Below are positions 1 to 9,322 of a stretch of DNA of 64,000 nucleotides, in pieces. The notes below the pieces were generated by a model that made no database searches, was not told the origin of the DNA, and saw only the letters and a program-made list of their open reading frames with translations. The translations under genes and the position numbers were made by a program. This DNA is from Mucilaginibacter gossypiicola (lineage in GTDB: Bacteria > Bacteroidota > Bacteroidia > Sphingobacteriales > Sphingobacteriaceae): contig NZ_FOCL01000003.1 in NCBI RefSeq assembly GCF_900110105.1, positions 744,001 to 808,000 on the forward strand, written 5' to 3'. The first letter of the stretch is position 1, and each line of letters starts with the position of its first letter.

Positions 1-1046
1 GCCTGGTAAGGCAGCAGTTGGGATTAAATTTTGATGGCGGCACCTACCAAAATAAATTCTTTGTTGCTGATGTACAACTTAACTGGCAGCAGCCTCCAAA
101 CAAGCTTATAGCATCACTATCGCGCATTAACTTTTGTGTTTTTTTTCCGATGTATGGCATTGGTAATTATCGCATTCTGGGCACATTGCCAGAAAGCTTT
201 GCAGGCAAAGACGATGTTTGTTTTGATGACTTTAAAGACGTAATCACTGCCAATGTTAAGCTTCCGCTGGGCATTGAAAAGTTGAACTGGTTTTCGGTTT
301 ATAAGCTACATCACCGCTGTGCCGACAGGTTTAGGATAAACCGTTGTTTTTTGTTGGGTGATGCTGCACACATTCATAGCCCGGCAGGTGGCCAGGGCAT
401 GAACACCGGCTTGCAGGATGCGCACAACCTGACCTGGAAACTTGCCCTGGTACTGCAGGGGGTTGCCGGTGATAAACTTATTGATACATATCATGACGAG
501 CGGTATCCTTTTGCCCAATGGCTCATGAAATTTACCGATAAAATATTTGCATTCATGACAAGCTGTAACTGGTTAATATATCAATTACGCACCCACGTTA
601 TGCCCCATATTTTACGCCTCATACTATCAACAAAATGGATCTCAAAGCGTATTTTCAGGATATTGTCCCAAATTTGGTATTCGTACAAAAAAAGCCCGCT
701 TTCCCTGCAGTTTATTAAGCAAAAGCTAAAATTTAGCGCCGGCGACAGGTGCCCATATGTTATAACAGAAATAGATGGTAAATCGCAAAGCATCTATCAT
801 TTACTCACCGAGCCAAAGTTTCACCTTTTATGTATTGGCAGTAGCGGGTACAACAACCAAATTCCTGATCACTTAACAGCCCATATTAAGGTAGTTAATT
901 TATCCCTTAATGAAAACTGGCAAAAATTAGGAGTAAAATCAGGATTGTACCTGCTGATAAGGCCCGATAATTACATAGGCCTGCTTAGCGATGAAATAAG
1001 CCCAGGTTTAATAACCGGCTATTTTGATGCTTTTAAAGGTAACTGA
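1..1046 (+). CDS. FAD-dependent aromatic monooxygenase, C-terminal part (cut by window edge)
   Basis: The reading frame is open from base 3 to the stop at 1044-1046, so the gene begins upstream; a TTG at 18 is internal, not a start. The visible part carries the second flavin-binding signature of class A flavoprotein hydroxylases, 'GDAAHIHSPAGGQGMN' (about residues 115-130 of the visible part), followed by the helix 'GLQDAHNLTWKLA'. The last ~100 residues look like the thioredoxin-fold C-terminal domain of the PheA/TfdB/MHPCO family. Known members hydroxylate phenolic or polyketide substrates with NAD(P)H and O2. The substrate cannot be told because the N-terminal Rossmann motif and most of the substrate domain lie outside the window. 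Confidence 0.85.
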   Translation, partial: LVRQQLGLNFDGGTYQNKFFVADVQLNWQQPPNKLIASLSRINFCVFFPMYGIGNYRILGTLPESFAGKDDVCFDDFKDVITANVKLPLGIEKLNWFSVYKLHHRCADRFRINRCFLLGDAAHIHSPAGGQGMNTGLQDAHNLTWKLALVLQGVAGDKLIDTYHDERYPFAQWLMKFTDKIFAFMTSCNWLIYQLRTHVMPHILRLILSTKWISKRIFRILSQIWYSYKKSPLSLQFIKQKLKFSAGDRCPYVITEIDGKSQSIYHLLTEPKFHLLCIGSSGYNNQIPDHLTAHIKVVNLSLNENWQKLGVKSGLYLLIRPDNYIGLLSDEISPGLITGYFDAFKGN

Positions 1047-1069
1047 ATTATAAAAGGCTTAAACATACA

Positions 1070-1510
1070 TTAAGCTTCATCATATATAAAATCAACGCTC
1101 CACCGATAAGTGGCTATGCTTGCCAGCAATAAACTACCTGCGCTATCGGCCCAAACCGAATAATTAAATGGAGCCTTGAATCCCGAAAATATGGTCATGC
1201 AAAGGGCAAAAGTAAGCGTAAGGGCAAAACTTGCATAAGCAGCAGTACGGATCTTAAAACCTACAATAAACATGATGGCTATAGAAACTTCGGCTACTGT
1301 TGCTAAAAAACCCATAACACCTGCCATCCACCGGCTCAAATATGGCATCAGTGTGTTTGTATAAACTACGAAATTATCCCAACTCCCCCAGCTTACTGAA
1401 TTTTGCCCTGCCGGCCCCATAAAACCTAAGCGATCCGCCACAGGCAATAGGAAACCAATAGCTAAAGCAAAGCGCAAATAAAGTTGTGCTATCTGAAGGG
1501 TATTTTTCAT
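1070..1510 (-). CDS. DoxX-family membrane protein
   Basis: A 146-residue protein with about four hydrophobic helices (near residues 8-25, 60-82, 88-108 and 115-135) and the DoxX-like layout of a long loop after the first helix. DoxX/DoxD-like proteins are small inner-membrane proteins tied to quinone or sulfur redox chemistry in some organisms, but most have no assigned role. It converges on the upstream FAD monooxygenase with 23 bp between the stops. No partner gene points to a function. Family is fairly clear, function unknown. Confidence 0.7.
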   Translation of the reverse strand: MKNTLQIAQLYLRFALAIGFLLPVADRLGFMGPAGQNSVSWGSWDNFVVYTNTLMPYLSRWMAGVMGFLATVAEVSIAIMFIVGFKIRTAAYASFALTLTFALCMTIFSGFKAPFNYSVWADSAGSLLLASIATYRWSVDFIYDEA

Positions 1511-1678
1511 CTATAGTATAAATATACGTCTAAAATAAAGCTTTAAAAGCACGTTAAAAAAAGCAAATCCCATGTTTACACAAATAAGATAAAAGTGTCA
1601 TCTTTTTGTTGAGAGACAAGCTGGCGAACATTTATCCAGAATTTCTACAGAATATGAGGGTACTATCGCGTCTGTCTT

Positions 1679-2269
1679 ATGCCTGCAATAAGTATTGTTA
1701 AAAGGGCTGCTGCCTATGTTATCTCGTTAATGGAAGAAAACCTTCCAACGACGATGTATTTTCATAATCTTGAGCACACACAAAGGGTTGTGAATGCGGC
1801 TACTGAAATTGCAAGCCACAGTAAATTAAAAAAACCGGAACTAACTATCCTAACTGTAGCCGCCTGGTTTCATGATACCGGTTACCTTTATCATTATAAG
1901 GGCCATGAAGATACCAGCATGATCATTGCCGGCACTTTTTTAATGCAGCATCATTACAATAACAACTTTATACAACAGGTATGGGATTGTATTGAAGCTA
2001 CAAAAATTCCGCAGTCACCCAAAAACCTGGTAGAGCAAATTATTTGCGACGCCGATATGCGTCATTTCGCATCAGCCGATTATTTTAAATGTGCTCACAA
2101 TTTAAAACAGGAATGGGAAGTACATTTGGATAAGCACTACGGCGATGAAGAGTGGCACAGCTTAAACCTAAGGGTATTACAACACCACCAGTACTTTACT
2201 GATTACGGTAAAACTGTACTGCAGGCAGCAAAAGAAAAAAACATCGACCTGATGAAGCAAACGGCTTAA
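1679..2269 (+). CDS. HD-domain metal-dependent phosphohydrolase
   Basis: A 196-residue soluble protein. The HD signature is visible: a first His in 'YFHNLEHTQRVV' (about residues 27-38), the HD doublet in 'AWFHDTGY' (about 62-69), further His residues in 'YKGHED', and a distal Asp in 'CDADMRHFA'. HD proteins hydrolyse phosphoester bonds in nucleotides or cyclic nucleotides. The sequence resembles the HD half of Bacteroidota proteins that join HD to a transmembrane Pycsar-type effector domain; here no membrane domain follows, so an effector role is not supported. Its 3' end overlaps the convergent Crp-like gene by 4 bp. Confidence 0.75.
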   Translation: MPAISIVKRAAAYVISLMEENLPTTMYFHNLEHTQRVVNAATEIASHSKLKKPELTILTVAAWFHDTGYLYHYKGHEDTSMIIAGTFLMQHHYNNNFIQQVWDCIEATKIPQSPKNLVEQIICDADMRHFASADYFKCAHNLKQEWEVHLDKHYGDEEWHSLNLRVLQHHQYFTDYGKTVLQAAKEKNIDLMKQTA

Positions 2270-2847
2270 TGCCGCTTTACAGTTTCCTTTCGTACCCGGC
2301 TTAAAGTTTCGGGAGTGATTCCCAAATATGATGCGATCATGGCCTGCGGAACTCTTAACGACAGATCAGGATATTTCTGAACAAAATCAAGATATTTTTG
2401 CTCTGCAGTAAAAGAAATGGCCGCATGGATCCGGTTTTGACTGGTGATAAAGCTCTTGTTGATGATAGCATTAACCATATCGTTAAAAGCCGGGATATCG
2501 AGACAGAGCCTGTCAAAATTTGCTTTAGTGATCAGTATTAATTCGGTATCCTCAATAGCGTCGATGTTATTTTTAGAAGGCTCGCCGGTGAGCAGGCTGG
2601 CGCGGTCGCCTGTCCACCAGTTTTCTTTAGCAAAGCTTACAATGTTTTCGCGGCCATTTTCGTCAACGCTGTAAAAACGCAGCAGGCCTTTGGTTATAAA
2701 GGCATTATACTTCCAAACGTCGCCTTCCTGCAACAGATATTGCCGTTTACGAAGCTTTTTATAAATACACACGGCTTTGATTTTAGCATAGTCGGCATCG
2801 GTAAGGGTTGTTTTCTGGCTGATGTATTCTTTAAATAGCTCAAACAT
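2266..2847 (-). CDS. Crp/Fnr-family transcriptional regulator
   Basis: 193 residues: an N-terminal cyclic-nucleotide-binding beta-roll (about 10-115; 'LLQEGDVWKYNAFITKGLLR') and a C-terminal winged helix whose recognition segment reads 'IASYLGITPETLSRVRK' (about 168-184). The form is typical of the many Bacteroidota Crp-like regulators that lack a clear cAMP phosphate-binding signature. A 14-bp hairpin ends 4 nt before the ATG, so transcripts reading in from the upstream SDR gene would carry a blocked start. The SDR immediately upstream on the same strand is a plausible target, by neighbourhood only. Confidence 0.85.
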   Translation of the reverse strand: MFELFKEYISQKTTLTDADYAKIKAVCIYKKLRKRQYLLQEGDVWKYNAFITKGLLRFYSVDENGRENIVSFAKENWWTGDRASLLTGEPSKNNIDAIEDTELILITKANFDRLCLDIPAFNDMVNAIINKSFITSQNRIHAAISFTAEQKYLDFVQKYPDLSLRVPQAMIASYLGITPETLSRVRKETVKRH

Positions 2848-2851
2848 ATAA

Positions 2852-2886
2852 AAGCAAATATCCCCTTTATCCGGGGATATTTGCTT
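2852..2886 (-). terminator. Perfect 14-bp hairpin between SDR and Crp-like gene
   Basis: Arms 2852-2865 and 2873-2886 are perfect reverse complements (aagcaaatatcccc), with a 7-nt loop. On the minus strand the hairpin follows the SDR stop at 2915 and is trailed by 'ttttat', so it fits an intrinsic terminator. It also ends just ahead of the Crp-like start codon at 2847 and would mask its ribosome-binding region in a read-through transcript. Confidence 0.6.
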
Positions 2887-2914
2887 CTGTTCGGGTCATA
2901 TTTTTATCAGCGGT

Positions 2915-3772
2915 TTATGCTGTATATTTACTTAACCATTTGGTTTTAATGGCAGCACGTGCATCAATAAATTCCTGGTCGGTACCCTGGGCCACGGCAT
3001 CAAGCGGGTAACGCAATGGTCTTGTTCCTTTTTCCATTTCCACAAGCCTCAGTATACCATCGGCAATGGTTTGCGGATCCATATTAAACTCGGCCATTTT
3101 GCTGAAAAGCGCGGTGCCCATGGCGTTGAATTGCTGTGCCGAAGCTTCACCATATTCGGCAACAACTTCTGGTTTATCGGCATGGATACCTGCTTTACTG
3201 CCATTGTTCATTTCGGTTGGATATACGCCCGGCTGGATGCTTACGTTTTCGATGTTGTACTGTGCAAGCTCATCCTGTAAGCCTTCGGTAATACTTTCTA
3301 CCCCAAATTTGGAGGCAAGGTAAGGAATCATAAATGGCAGGGTATGGCCGCTTGCACCTGATGTAATGTTGATGATCAAGCCATTTTTAGCTGCGCGCAT
3401 GCCCGGCAAAACTGCAAAGATAGTACGCAGAGCTCCGTAAAAATTCACTTCAAACATCTGCCTGATCTGGTCGAGTGAGTAGGCCTCCAATACACCAAAG
3501 CCCGAAACCGCGGCATTATTCACCAACACATCAATATGCCCATATTTGGTTAAGGTGTATTCAAAAGCTGTTTTAACCGAGGTATCATCGGTGATATCTA
3601 CCTCAACTACTTCAACGTTTGCAAGGGCTGATAACTCTTTGGCTACAGCTTCGTTTTTGCCGTTTATTCCGCGCATACCTGCTATTACGGTATGGCCTGC
3701 ATTCGCAAGGGTTATTGTGGTTAATTTACCAAATCCTGTACTTGTTCCGGTTATAAAAATTGTTTTTGACAT
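2915..3772 (-). CDS. Short-chain dehydrogenase/reductase
   Basis: 285 residues with a classical SDR core: the NAD(P)-binding motif 'TGTSTGFGK' near residue 8, 'NNAAVSG' near residue 85, a catalytic Ser in 'NITSGASG' (about 137), and the Tyr/Lys pair in 'PYLASKFG' (about 150-155). SDRs reduce or oxidise alcohols and ketones with NAD(P)H; substrate is not predictable here. The gene stands alone ahead of a Crp-like regulator and is followed by a terminator-like hairpin. Similar SDR/Crp-like pairs are common in Bacteroidota, and co-regulation is an inference. Confidence 0.88.
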   Translation of the reverse strand: MSKTIFITGTSTGFGKLTTITLANAGHTVIAGMRGINGKNEAVAKELSALANVEVVEVDITDDTSVKTAFEYTLTKYGHIDVLVNNAAVSGFGVLEAYSLDQIRQMFEVNFYGALRTIFAVLPGMRAAKNGLIINITSGASGHTLPFMIPYLASKFGVESITEGLQDELAQYNIENVSIQPGVYPTEMNNGSKAGIHADKPEVVAEYGEASAQQFNAMGTALFSKMAEFNMDPQTIADGILRLVEMEKGTRPLRYPLDAVAQGTDQEFIDARAAIKTKWLSKYTA

Positions 3773-3887
3773 TTTGTATCGTTCTTTTGTTGATACAAAT
3801 CTACCGCGAAGCTATAACCTGTACATTGATGTTTGATAAGAACGAAATTGACATTTATCAAGAAAACTGAGGCGTTGTAACATTATT

Positions 3888-4027
3888 GTCATCGCGAGGC
3901 ACGAAGCAATCACGAACTGTACACTCTCCTATCCGTCATTGCGAGGTACGAAGCAATCGCGAACGATACAGGGTCGTAGGCTTAACGGCTCTGCAAATAG
4001 GGGATTGCTTCGTACCTCGCAATGACG
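3888..4027. repeat. Dispersed inverted repeat, 'cattgcgaggtacgaagcaa' family
   Basis: Positions 3934-3958 and 4003-4027 are perfect 25-bp inverted copies of the same sequence. A third, diverged direct copy lies at 3888-3912. A related hairpin lies at 12722-12789. This fills most of the gene-free stretch 3773-4090, in which no coding region is seen. It looks like a REP/MITE-like dispersed element sitting downstream of the GH43 gene and upstream of the SDR. Confidence 0.75.
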
Positions 4028-4090
4028 GGTGGTGAATGGAATTACCTTCCCTCAATGACGGTCTTTTAAACTATGTTGTTATACAACTGT

Positions 4091-5140
4091 TTACTTCGTT
4101 CCCGACGGCACAGCCAATCGTTGTCCATCTTTCAGCGGCACGCCAAAATTTGGTGAACCATCTTTATTCCAGGTAAATTTCTGGGCGCGCGGGGAGCGCT
4201 TGTTACCGCAGCCTTCGTTAGGGTTTGAATTGGCATGGTACAGGATCCAGTCCTCCCTTCCATCGGGCGATTTAAAGAATGAGTTGTGCCCGGGCGCGTA
4301 AACACTGTTTTCGGGCGATTGCTTAAACACAGGCTCCTCTGTTTTTATCCATGATGCCGGGTTTAACAGATCACTATTTTTTGAGGCCGTGAGCATGCCC
4401 AAAGCATAAAAGTCAGTCCAGCAGCCACTGGCCGAATAGATCAGGAATAGCTTATCCTTATGTTTTAAAATTTCCGGGCCTTCGTTTACACTCACGTGTG
4501 CCGGGTTGCCGGCATCATGTAAGTCGCCATTGGTTTCCCATTGATAAGCGGGACTTGATATTTTTACACGTTCGCTGCCAATGGTCAAGGCATCTTTCAT
4601 TTTGGCAATGTAAATATTTTGCTGACCGTTATGGTCTCCCTCCCAGCCCGACCAGATCATATACCAGCTTCCGTTATTTTCAAATACCGATGCGTCGATA
4701 GCCCATTTATCGGTACTGTCGGCAATTTTTCCTTTAAACTCCCACGTACCCGCTATAGGATCGGCCGATGAATTCTCCAGCACATAAATGCGGTGATTAT
4801 TGTTTTCGCCGTTATCGGCAGCAAAATACACATACCATTTGCCTTTTATGAAATGCAGCTCAGGCGCCCAAAGGTCTCTTGAATAAGCTGTACCTGCCGG
4901 TGGAGCCCACACAGCTTTTTTAGGTGCATTACTTAGTTTGGTAACATCTTTTGTTTTCCAGATAACAATATTGCCTCCGGTAGAATTGGTGTAATAATAA
5001 AACCCATCTTTATAGATCACCCAGGGATCGGCGCCTGACGGTAACAATGGGTTGGTAAAGGTTTTATCGCCGGTGTTTTGCGCGATAGCGACACCGCAAA
5101 ACATAAGTAACAGCAAAAAGGTATTGAACAATCTTTTCAT
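4091..5140 (-). CDS. Secreted glycoside hydrolase family 43 (alpha-L-arabinofuranosidase-like)
   Basis: 349 residues with a Sec signal peptide (about 1-20). The GH43 five-bladed propeller triad is visible: the catalytic base D38 in 'GADPW', the pKa-modulating D149 in 'WAIDASVF' and the acid E220 in 'NEGPEIL'. 'RDLWAPELHF' is the typical second-blade motif. GH43 enzymes are inverting arabinofuranosidases, xylosidases or arabinanases; single-domain secreted forms like this most often remove alpha-L-arabinofuranose. The LacI-type regulator just upstream on the same strand (98 bp gap) probably controls it. Enzyme family is secure, linkage specificity is not. Confidence 0.9.
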   Translation of the reverse strand: MKRLFNTFLLLLMFCGVAIAQNTGDKTFTNPLLPSGADPWVIYKDGFYYYTNSTGGNIVIWKTKDVTKLSNAPKKAVWAPPAGTAYSRDLWAPELHFIKGKWYVYFAADNGENNNHRIYVLENSSADPIAGTWEFKGKIADSTDKWAIDASVFENNGSWYMIWSGWEGDHNGQQNIYIAKMKDALTIGSERVKISSPAYQWETNGDLHDAGNPAHVSVNEGPEILKHKDKLFLIYSASGCWTDFYALGMLTASKNSDLLNPASWIKTEEPVFKQSPENSVYAPGHNSFFKSPDGREDWILYHANSNPNEGCGNKRSPRAQKFTWNKDGSPNFGVPLKDGQRLAVPSGTK

Positions 5141-5238
5141 GAGGCTGAAAGGTTTTAGCTTGGTTTATAATGCGCTAAAAGTCTGCAAAAGATTTTACAA
5201 AAACAACAAATGTTAAAATTACATTTATTATCAGGACT

Positions 5239-6285
5239 CTATGATTTAGGCTCAGCTTTTACCGGTTGGGAAGAACTGCGAATAAAAACCTGGGTAGGTA
5301 ATACTGCGGTTTCAAATTCGGTAACAGGTCGTTTGCTTTCGATAATACTGATAAGCATTTCGGTTGCCTTTTTTCCCATTTCAAAACCTGGCTGATAAAC
5401 AGCACTTAATGGAGGGTTCAATACTTCGGCCAATTGGGTGTTGGTGAAGCCAAGCAAAGCGATATCGGCAGGAATGCGGTACCCTAATTTATGCAGAAGC
5501 GACAAGGTGGTGGTGGTGATCCTGTCAGATGCGGTAAAAATAGCATCGGGTTTACTGTCAGAAAACAGTTCGCTTAGCGCGTTCTCGATCTCCGCGAGGT
5601 CTTTACCGCCATGCGGGCAGTATTTGATCAGTTTTTCATCAGGTACTATGCCATGTTGTTCAAGTGCTTTTTTATATCCTTTTAACCGTTCTGCAGTAAT
5701 GGATACATTTACCGAACTGGTAATATGTGCTATTTTGCGGTATCCAGCATCAATTAACTGGCTTGTGGCATCGTAGGCACCGGCAAAATTATCAGCTACT
5801 ACTTTGTGGGTATCAATTTCATCGCTTACCCTATCAAAGAAAACTATTGGCAATCCTTTTTTATGAAGCTCCTTAAGGTGATCGATATTGTTGGTTTCGG
5901 TTGAAAGGGAGATCAGTAAACCATCGATAGAACGAAAAGTCAGGTGACGCACATTCTGCATTTCCAGATCGTACGATTCATGAGTTTGCGTAATAAAAAC
6001 GTTATACCCTTTGCTGTGCGCAACCGATTCGATACCATTGATCACCTGCGAAAAAAACTGGTTATCAATGGTTGAAACTACAATTCCGAGAGATTTACTA
6101 TTTCCCCGTTTAAGGCTTTGGGCGTTAAGGTTAGGCTGGTAGTTAAGTCTTTTCGCGCACTCCAATACAAGCGCCTTGGTTTTTTCCCCAATTTCGTGAC
6201 TGTCTTTAAGCGCCTTGGAAACCGCTGAAGGTGAGATCCCCAATTCTTTAGCAATATCCTTTATAGTAACTCCGCCAAAATTCAT
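5239..6285 (-). CDS. LacI-family transcriptional regulator
   Basis: 348 residues: an N-terminal LacI helix-turn-helix ('TIKDIAKELGISPSAVSKAL', about 7-26, hinge helix near 50-60 'NAQSLKRGNS') and a periplasmic-binding-protein-like sugar sensor domain (about 65-335; 'GIVVSTIDNQFFSQVINGIE', 'VVFFDR', 'ALLGFTN'). LacI regulators respond to sugars or sugar phosphates. It lies directly upstream of and co-directional with the GH43 gene, so arabinose-type sugar control of that gene is a reasonable inference. No operator could be fixed by eye. Confidence 0.9.
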   Translation of the reverse strand: MNFGGVTIKDIAKELGISPSAVSKALKDSHEIGEKTKALVLECAKRLNYQPNLNAQSLKRGNSKSLGIVVSTIDNQFFSQVINGIESVAHSKGYNVFITQTHESYDLEMQNVRHLTFRSIDGLLISLSTETNNIDHLKELHKKGLPIVFFDRVSDEIDTHKVVADNFAGAYDATSQLIDAGYRKIAHITSSVNVSITAERLKGYKKALEQHGIVPDEKLIKYCPHGGKDLAEIENALSELFSDSKPDAIFTASDRITTTTLSLLHKLGYRIPADIALLGFTNTQLAEVLNPPLSAVYQPGFEMGKKATEMLISIIESKRPVTEFETAVLPTQVFIRSSSQPVKAEPKS

Positions 6286-6692
6286 TTCGTCCCCTGCTTA
6301 TGATCCTAAAATTAACAATCCGGTTAAATATCGGATAGTAAACATAAGAAAAATAAGTTCTACAGGATATAAGTACCCATTATCGCACTGATAACTATGC
6401 AATTAAATTCAACTATAAGATACATCACTCCAAAAAAGCTTTTATTCGCGTCGCTTACTTTAACTTATATCTTTTGTTATCCGACATCTCAAAAAAAAGT
6501 CATTTCGATAGAGCACAGGGGAGGATTGAGCGCCGGGCGAAAGAGAAATCTTACACGTCAGCCCAAGCCGTCATGTATAGATTATATGCAGGAAGTATAA
6601 GGTTTCTCCTCACTCTTCCCACAACCCCGCCCTGGTTCGTTCGTATGACAATATATTTTTATTGAACAAGAGCCTCTTTAAACCACACTTTA
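6286..6692. other. Gene-free interval upstream of the LacI gene
   Basis: About 400 bp between the LacI start and the O-methyltransferase stop. Short open frames on the plus strand (6397-6665) lack a family signature and Bacteroidota-like codon use, so they are not called. The left part should hold the LacI promoter. No hairpin or repeat stands out. Confidence 0.5.
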
Positions 6693-7394
<702 letters not shown>

Positions 7395-7576
7395 TTACCG
7401 AAAACCATTGTAAGCTTATTGTTAAACAAAAAGCAGCAAAACGTCTCAATAGTTAACTGTTCAAGATGAAATATCATTACTTCGTTTAACGCATATCAAT
7501 TATTAATTAAAAACTAACCATCAGCTAATCATTAACGAATGTTGATTGTGCAATTTAGATTGCTGATATTGCTGAT

Positions 7577-8374
7577 GTGGAAAATGTTAAAATTATCACT
7601 ATAAATACATGGAAATGTGATGGTGAATACCGTGTGCGCATGGGCTTACTTGCCAAACAACTTGAACAATTAAACCCCCATGTTGTAGCCTGCCAGGAAT
7701 GCTTTTACAGCGAAGAAGGCAACGCCGACACCCTGAAATTTTTGGCTAACGAATTAAATATGAACTACGTTTTTTTGCCCGGCCGATCAAAAAAACGCAT
7801 GTTTGAAGGCAGGATGGTTAAAAGTACATCGGGCCTGGGCATATTATCTGTTTATCCGCTTAACGAAAACATCAGTTTTGACTTGCCTGTAGTGGCCGAG
7901 GATAATGACCGCAAGGCCTTCCGGGTAAACGTAAACCTACCTTCAGGAAAAACACTAACTGTAACTACCACTCATCTTACACATTTGGGCCAGCAAAAAG
8001 GTTTGAGAAAAGCCCAGGCCGAAGCACTTGCCAGTTTTGTTATTGAAGAAGCCCCCGATCCGTACCATATCATTTGTGGCGATTTTAATGCCACGCCCGA
8101 TTCGGAAGCAGTAATGGCTTTCCGCGAACTGGCGAAAGCTGTAGATTGTTATACTGCAGGTAACGGTACCGAGCCGCATTATAGCCTGACTGATGCCTAT
8201 TATAAGGCCAACAAACAGGTATGTATTGATCATATCTTTACTTTGCAATTGCCGGGCACTAATAAATATCCACAATTTATTGATTCGGCAGTTGTATTAA
8301 ATGTACCTGATGAAGCTACCGGTCTTTACCCGAGCGATCATTTTGGCATAACCACTACACTTTTAATCCCCTAA
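7577..8374 (+). CDS. Endonuclease/exonuclease/phosphatase (EEP) family protein
   Basis: 265 residues starting at a GTG; an in-frame stop lies at 7556 and no in-frame ATG lies between, so the GTG is chosen. EEP-fold residues are visible: 'CQECFYS' (Mg2+ ligand Glu, about 37), 'CGDFNATPDSE' (Asp/Asn, about 168) and C-terminal 'PSDHFGI' (Asp-His, about 254). Members include phosphodiesterases, lipid phosphatases and nucleases. No signal peptide is seen, so it is probably cytoplasmic. It lies 66 bp upstream of the PhnN-like kinase on the same strand, so the two may be co-transcribed. Confidence 0.85.
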   Translation: MENVKIITINTWKCDGEYRVRMGLLAKQLEQLNPHVVACQECFYSEEGNADTLKFLANELNMNYVFLPGRSKKRMFEGRMVKSTSGLGILSVYPLNENISFDLPVVAEDNDRKAFRVNVNLPSGKTLTVTTTHLTHLGQQKGLRKAQAEALASFVIEEAPDPYHIICGDFNATPDSEAVMAFRELAKAVDCYTAGNGTEPHYSLTDAYYKANKQVCIDHIFTLQLPGTNKYPQFIDSAVVLNVPDEATGLYPSDHFGITTTLLIP

Positions 8375-8440
8375 CCTACGTTATCAATAAAACAGTTAAC
8401 ACAACCTGATACTTTCACAATAAAGTTTTTGTACCCAATC

Positions 8441-8998
8441 ATGAGTAAGCTATTTTATATTATTGGCGCTTCCGGAGCCGGAAAAGACACCCTGATGAAC
8501 TATGCCCGCAAGCAGATCAACGGATCGGAAAATGTAGTATTTGCACACAGGTATATCACTCGCCCGCCGTTTTCGGGTAACGAGAACCACATTAGCTTAA
8601 CTAATGAGGAATTTGCATTGCGGAGCAAAGCCGGAATGTTTGCTTTAAGCTGGGGCAGCCATGATAAATACTATGGTATAGGCCAGGAAATAAACAACTG
8701 GCTTAATAAAGGCTTTAATGTAGTGGTTAACGGCTCGCGCGAATACCTGCTCATTGCACAGCGGCTTTATCCAGATTTGAAAGTAGTTTTAATAACCGCA
8801 AGCCCAGAAATTATCGCCAGTCGCCTGGCGGTGCGCGGGCGGGAAGATGCGGAAGAAATAGGCAAACGCATAGCCCGCACTGCCGAGCTCAATACCAACC
8901 TCGAAAACTGTATAGAAATACAAAACAATGGCACTGTTGAACATGCAGGGAACCAACTGGTAAGCCTAATCTCTATAACAGAAAAGCAACTGGCTTAA
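8441..8998 (+). CDS. phnN: Ribose 1,5-bisphosphokinase-like (PhnN) P-loop kinase
   Basis: 185 residues from ATG 8441; a TTG four codons upstream is less likely. The P-loop 'GASGAGKDT' lies at the N-terminus, followed by guanylate-kinase-fold features ('RYITRPP', 'GIGQEINNWLNKGFNVVVNGSR', 'RLAVRGREDAEEI'), which match PhnN rather than Gmk. PhnN phosphorylates ribose 1,5-bisphosphate to PRPP in carbon-phosphorus lyase pathways. No other phn gene is in the window, so the role may be PRPP salvage or a different sugar-phosphate kinase activity. The preceding EEP phosphoesterase gene is its only apparent partner. Confidence 0.8.
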   Translation: MSKLFYIIGASGAGKDTLMNYARKQINGSENVVFAHRYITRPPFSGNENHISLTNEEFALRSKAGMFALSWGSHDKYYGIGQEINNWLNKGFNVVVNGSREYLLIAQRLYPDLKVVLITASPEIIASRLAVRGREDAEEIGKRIARTAELNTNLENCIEIQNNGTVEHAGNQLVSLISITEKQLA

Positions 8999-9159
8999 AC
9001 GTGCTTTTCAAGTATGGAAAATTAGATCTCATAACCCATTTTTTTAAAAACCCGCTGCTACTTTCCATGCAGCCGCACAAAACTCTGTTTTAATTATTAG
9101 CATTTTCTTAGCCGGATATCAGAAATAGATGGAAATGCGACGATAAAATATACCCAGAA

Positions 9160-9236
9160 AGGGGTATTTCCGGGCGGAAATTTTAAGTCTATTTTTACAA
9201 AAAAAGCAATAAAGAAATTTTTTAAGGGAAATACCT
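9160..9236. other. Inverted repeat in the gap downstream of phnN
   Basis: The gene-free stretch 8999-9322 holds an inverted repeat (ggtatttcc at 9163-9171, ggaaatacc at 9227-9235) separated by an A/T-rich spacer, and 25 bp further a strong terminator. No convincing small ORF is present. It could be a regulatory site or part of a short non-coding transcript ending at about 9293. Confidence 0.4.
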
Positions 9237-9260
9237 CACCTAAACCCTATCATATAACTT

Positions 9261-9293
9261 AGCCATTTGCCCTGAACAGCAAATGGCTTTTTT
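9261..9293 (+). terminator. Intrinsic terminator hairpin
   Basis: Perfect 10-bp arms 9261-9270 (agccatttgc) and 9279-9288 (gcaaatggct), 8-nt loop, then a run of T to 9293. On the plus strand it would end transcripts from phnN or from an unannotated RNA in 9000-9260; on the minus strand it lies just beyond the COG3014 gene stop at 9323 and could serve that operon too. Confidence 0.75.
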
Positions 9294-9322
9294 CATTTAT
9301 ATATCTGCTTAAATGATACCGG

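Noticed and set aside
1679..2269. HD protein as a Pycsar anti-phage effector
   Set aside because: No transmembrane effector domain and no neighbouring cyclase gene, so a defence role is unsupported.
3888..4027. CRISPR-like array
   Set aside because: Only two to three copies, inverted and unevenly spaced, with no cas genes; this is a palindromic dispersed repeat.
6397..6665. Two short plus-strand open frames upstream of the LacI gene
   Set aside because: No recognisable domain, odd composition and no ribosome-binding context; the interval more likely holds the regulator's promoter.
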